A DNA stretch of 14,639 bases from CAYVWB01 sp964455395 (lineage in GTDB: Bacteria; Desulfobacterota; Desulfovibrionia; Desulfovibrionales; Desulfovibrionaceae). The notes beneath the pieces were generated by a model. The model did not search any database and had not been told where the DNA came from. It saw nothing but the letters and a program-made list of their open reading frames with translations. This document shows, one piece after another, positions 13,176 through 14,639 of the stretch. Within the stretch, counting starts at the first letter, position 1, and every line of letters starts with the position of its first letter. The position numbers and the translations under genes were made by a program. The stretch spans positions 1-14,639 of the forward strand of contig CAYVWB010000092.1 in NCBI GenBank assembly GCA_964455395.1, given 5' to 3'.

Positions 13176-14639
13176 TCACGGCGCGGCCTCTCGTTCCTGC
13201 GAGGCGTTTTCCGGGACGGCTCCCTCTGGCTCCGCCGCGTCCTTGGGCGGCAGCACGCCGCGGTCCCGCAGCCACTCCAGAAACGCCCGCGCGTAGACGT
13301 GTCCCAGCAGTTTCAGCCGGTCCAGGTCGCGGGCCGGAGCGGGATCGTACCGCCGTGGGGGCGTCAACCGCACAAGCCGGACGTCATCCCACGAGTGTGT
13401 GAACGCCGCTGCGGTCTCGCCGGGGGCGTCCCCCACCGTCAGCCAGAGCGTCGGGGGAAATGTCGCCGAGGAGGGCGCGGCCGTTCGCACCAGCGCAGCC
13501 GGGTCGAAAGCCGTTGTTTCCAGAGTGAGCACGGCGAAGGCCGGCTGCGGAGAAGCCGCCTCCGCAGCCGCGGCGGGGGCTTGCTCCCGGAAGAACGTCG
13601 CCGCGGGCCTCACGCCGTGGTTGCGCGCCCACACGACGAGCGCCGTGGCGTTCACCCCGGACAACCGCGCCAGGTAGTCGAGCCCGAGGCGCACATGCTC
13701 GGCTTCCACCAGGGGGGCTCCCGGTCCGGGCGGAACGATACCCCGACACGCCGGCGGCGACAGCGTGAGCGCAGCCACCCCGGCGAGAGCGAGCTCCCGC
13801 GTGACGATGCGGTGGTCGAAGGAGGTGCGGCAGCCGCTGTCCGGAACCCACACCACGGCGGGCCAGCCTTGCGCCACAGGACGGGGCGGCGTGGTGAGCT
13901 GGCCGGTGAGTTCCCCGGCCACGCGCACGCCACGCTCCTCGAAACGCATGCGCTCGCCGAATTTCATGGGTGGGAACTCGGGCAACCAGATGAGCCGGCT
14001 GGGGATTTCCGTATCCCCCGTGGCGGCGCGGTGTTTCACAGGCAGGAAGGTGATGGAGCCTTCCACCGGAGTGGCCTCGTTGAGGCTTGGTCCGTAAGTG
14101 AAGATCTTGTCGCCGAATTGCGTCAGCTTGCGCAGCATCTCCGTGCGGGAGTCGTAAAACAACAGGGCGTCGCCGGTGCGGGAGATGCGGACCCAGCGGT
14201 CCTCGCCGCGGATGGCGTAATCGCCCAGGTAGTCCTCCGTGGTGTAGGTTTCGGCGCCCAGAATCCGCATGGTGAGGCGCATTTCCGGCCCTTCCCTGAG
14301 GACGATATCGCCGGCTCGCTGCCCTTGCTGGATGACGAGGGGCGCGGCGTCCGTCTTGTTGGCGCTGATGAGCGCGACGTCTTCCGGCGCAGACGGTGGC
14401 GCAGACGGTGGCGCAGAGTCCGCGGTTTCCTCCGGCCGGGGAGGCGTCGGCGTCGCCTTTTCCGGCTCTGGCGGCGGGGGGATCTCCAAATGCTCCAGGG
14501 TAAGGGACACCACCTCCAACGGTTCGTCCCGAGGGAAGAATTCGAAGCCGGGAAGCTCCACCAGGGTGAGCGCGACGACCAGAGCGTGGAGCGCCAGGGA
14601 GAAGCCGAGCCCCAGCAGCAAAGGCCGCCGGGAGGCTTT
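13176..14639 (-). CDS. TonB-like N-terminal anchor with alpha/beta-hydrolase-like domain (5' partial)
   Basis: The frame is still open at the right edge, so the true start is probably outside the window; a TTG at 14621 is the first start-like codon inside. Numbering from that TTG, 481 residues follow. Residues 1-20 are a membrane anchor like those of TonB proteins (LGLGFSLALHALVVALTL). Residues 48-80 are proline-rich (IPPPPEPEKATPTPPRPEE) and would span the periplasm. A beta-rich region (about 100-250) follows. From about 252 the pattern resembles an alpha/beta hydrolase: PAVVWVPDSGC, then ALVVWARNHG where the nucleophile elbow would lie, then PTLWLTVGDAP with a candidate acid residue. The elbow has Asn334 in place of serine. 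No TonB C-terminal domain was recognised. Function is unknown; it may be a catalytically dead periplasmic binding protein. Confidence 0.7.
   Translation of the reverse strand, partial: KASRRPLLLGLGFSLALHALVVALTLVELPGFEFFPRDEPLEVVSLTLEHLEIPPPPEPEKATPTPPRPEETADSAPPSAPPSAPEDVALISANKTDAAPLVIQQGQRAGDIVLREGPEMRLTMRILGAETYTTEDYLGDYAIRGEDRWVRISRTGDALLFYDSRTEMLRKLTQFGDKIFTYGPSLNEATPVEGSITFLPVKHRAATGDTEIPSRLIWLPEFPPMKFGERMRFEERGVRVAGELTGQLTTPPRPVAQGWPAVVWVPDSGCRTSFDHRIVTRELALAGVAALTLSPPACRGIVPPGPGAPLVEAEHVRLGLDYLARLSGVNATALVVWARNHGVRPAATFFREQAPAAAAEAASPQPAFAVLTLETTAFDPAALVRTAAPSSATFPPTLWLTVGDAPGETAAAFTHSWDDVRLVRLTPPRRYDPAPARDLDRLKLLGHVYARAFLEWLRDRGVLPPKDAAEPEGAVPENASQEREAAP
14386..14417. repeat. 12-bp tandem repeat inside the proline-rich linker
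   Basis: The 12-mer GGCGCAGACGGT occurs twice in a row (14386-14397, 14398-14409), and a partial third copy continues to 14417. It keeps the reading frame and encodes a repeated Ser-Ala-Pro-Pro unit in the linker of the TonB-like protein. Such repeats can change linker length by slippage. Confidence 0.8.

Overview
The window is a GC-rich bacterial chromosome segment. The likely source is a Desulfovibrio-type anaerobe (Desulfovibrionales). The main reasons are a class-1 hybrid-cluster protein with the CX2CX8CX5C N-terminus, a short-form ThiC, the rpmE-yqhQ-prfA-prmC gene order, and an FNR/HcpR-like site in front of hcp. This assignment is inference from gene content; no marker gene here fixes the species.

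Left part (1-4226, nearly all on the minus strand): this is translation machinery. Reading leftward, one transcription unit runs rpmE (ribosomal protein L31), a DUF1385/YqhQ membrane protein, prfA (release factor 1) and prmC (the methyltransferase that modifies the GGQ glutamine of RF1). A stable-RNA promoter then drives tRNA-Thr(TGT), tRNA-Tyr(GTA), tRNA-Gly(TCC), tRNA-Thr(GGT) and tuf. This is the same order as the thrU-tyrU-glyT-thrT-tufB operon of E. coli. Only the first 18 codons of tuf lie in the window.

Middle part (4382-9309, plus strand): these are separate units, namely thiC (thiamine pyrimidine synthesis, with no recognisable TPP riboswitch), gpmA (phosphoglycerate mutase), and two tandem paralogous integral-membrane acyltransferases of the acyltransferase-3 family. 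The first acyltransferase is preceded by a G-rich array of six 13-bp repeats with G-quadruplex potential.

Right part (9310-12284, plus strand): this is a likely nitrosative/oxidative-stress cassette. It holds hcp behind an FNR/CRP-type palindrome, a small cupin behind a strong hairpin, and a flavodoxin-fold NAD(P)H:FMN oxidoreductase with a compact four-cysteine motif like that of archaeal iron-sulfur flavoproteins (Isf). A plausible but untested idea is that the flavoprotein passes electrons to Hcp.

After that comes about 890 bp with no convincing gene (12285-13175). The window ends inside a minus-strand gene (13176-14639, 5' end outside). Its product has a TonB-like N-terminal membrane anchor, a proline-rich linker and a C-terminal alpha/beta-hydrolase-like domain that seems to lack the nucleophile serine.

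No CRISPR array, transposase, integrase or phage gene was found. The many long frames antisense to real genes are products of the high GC content and are left out.
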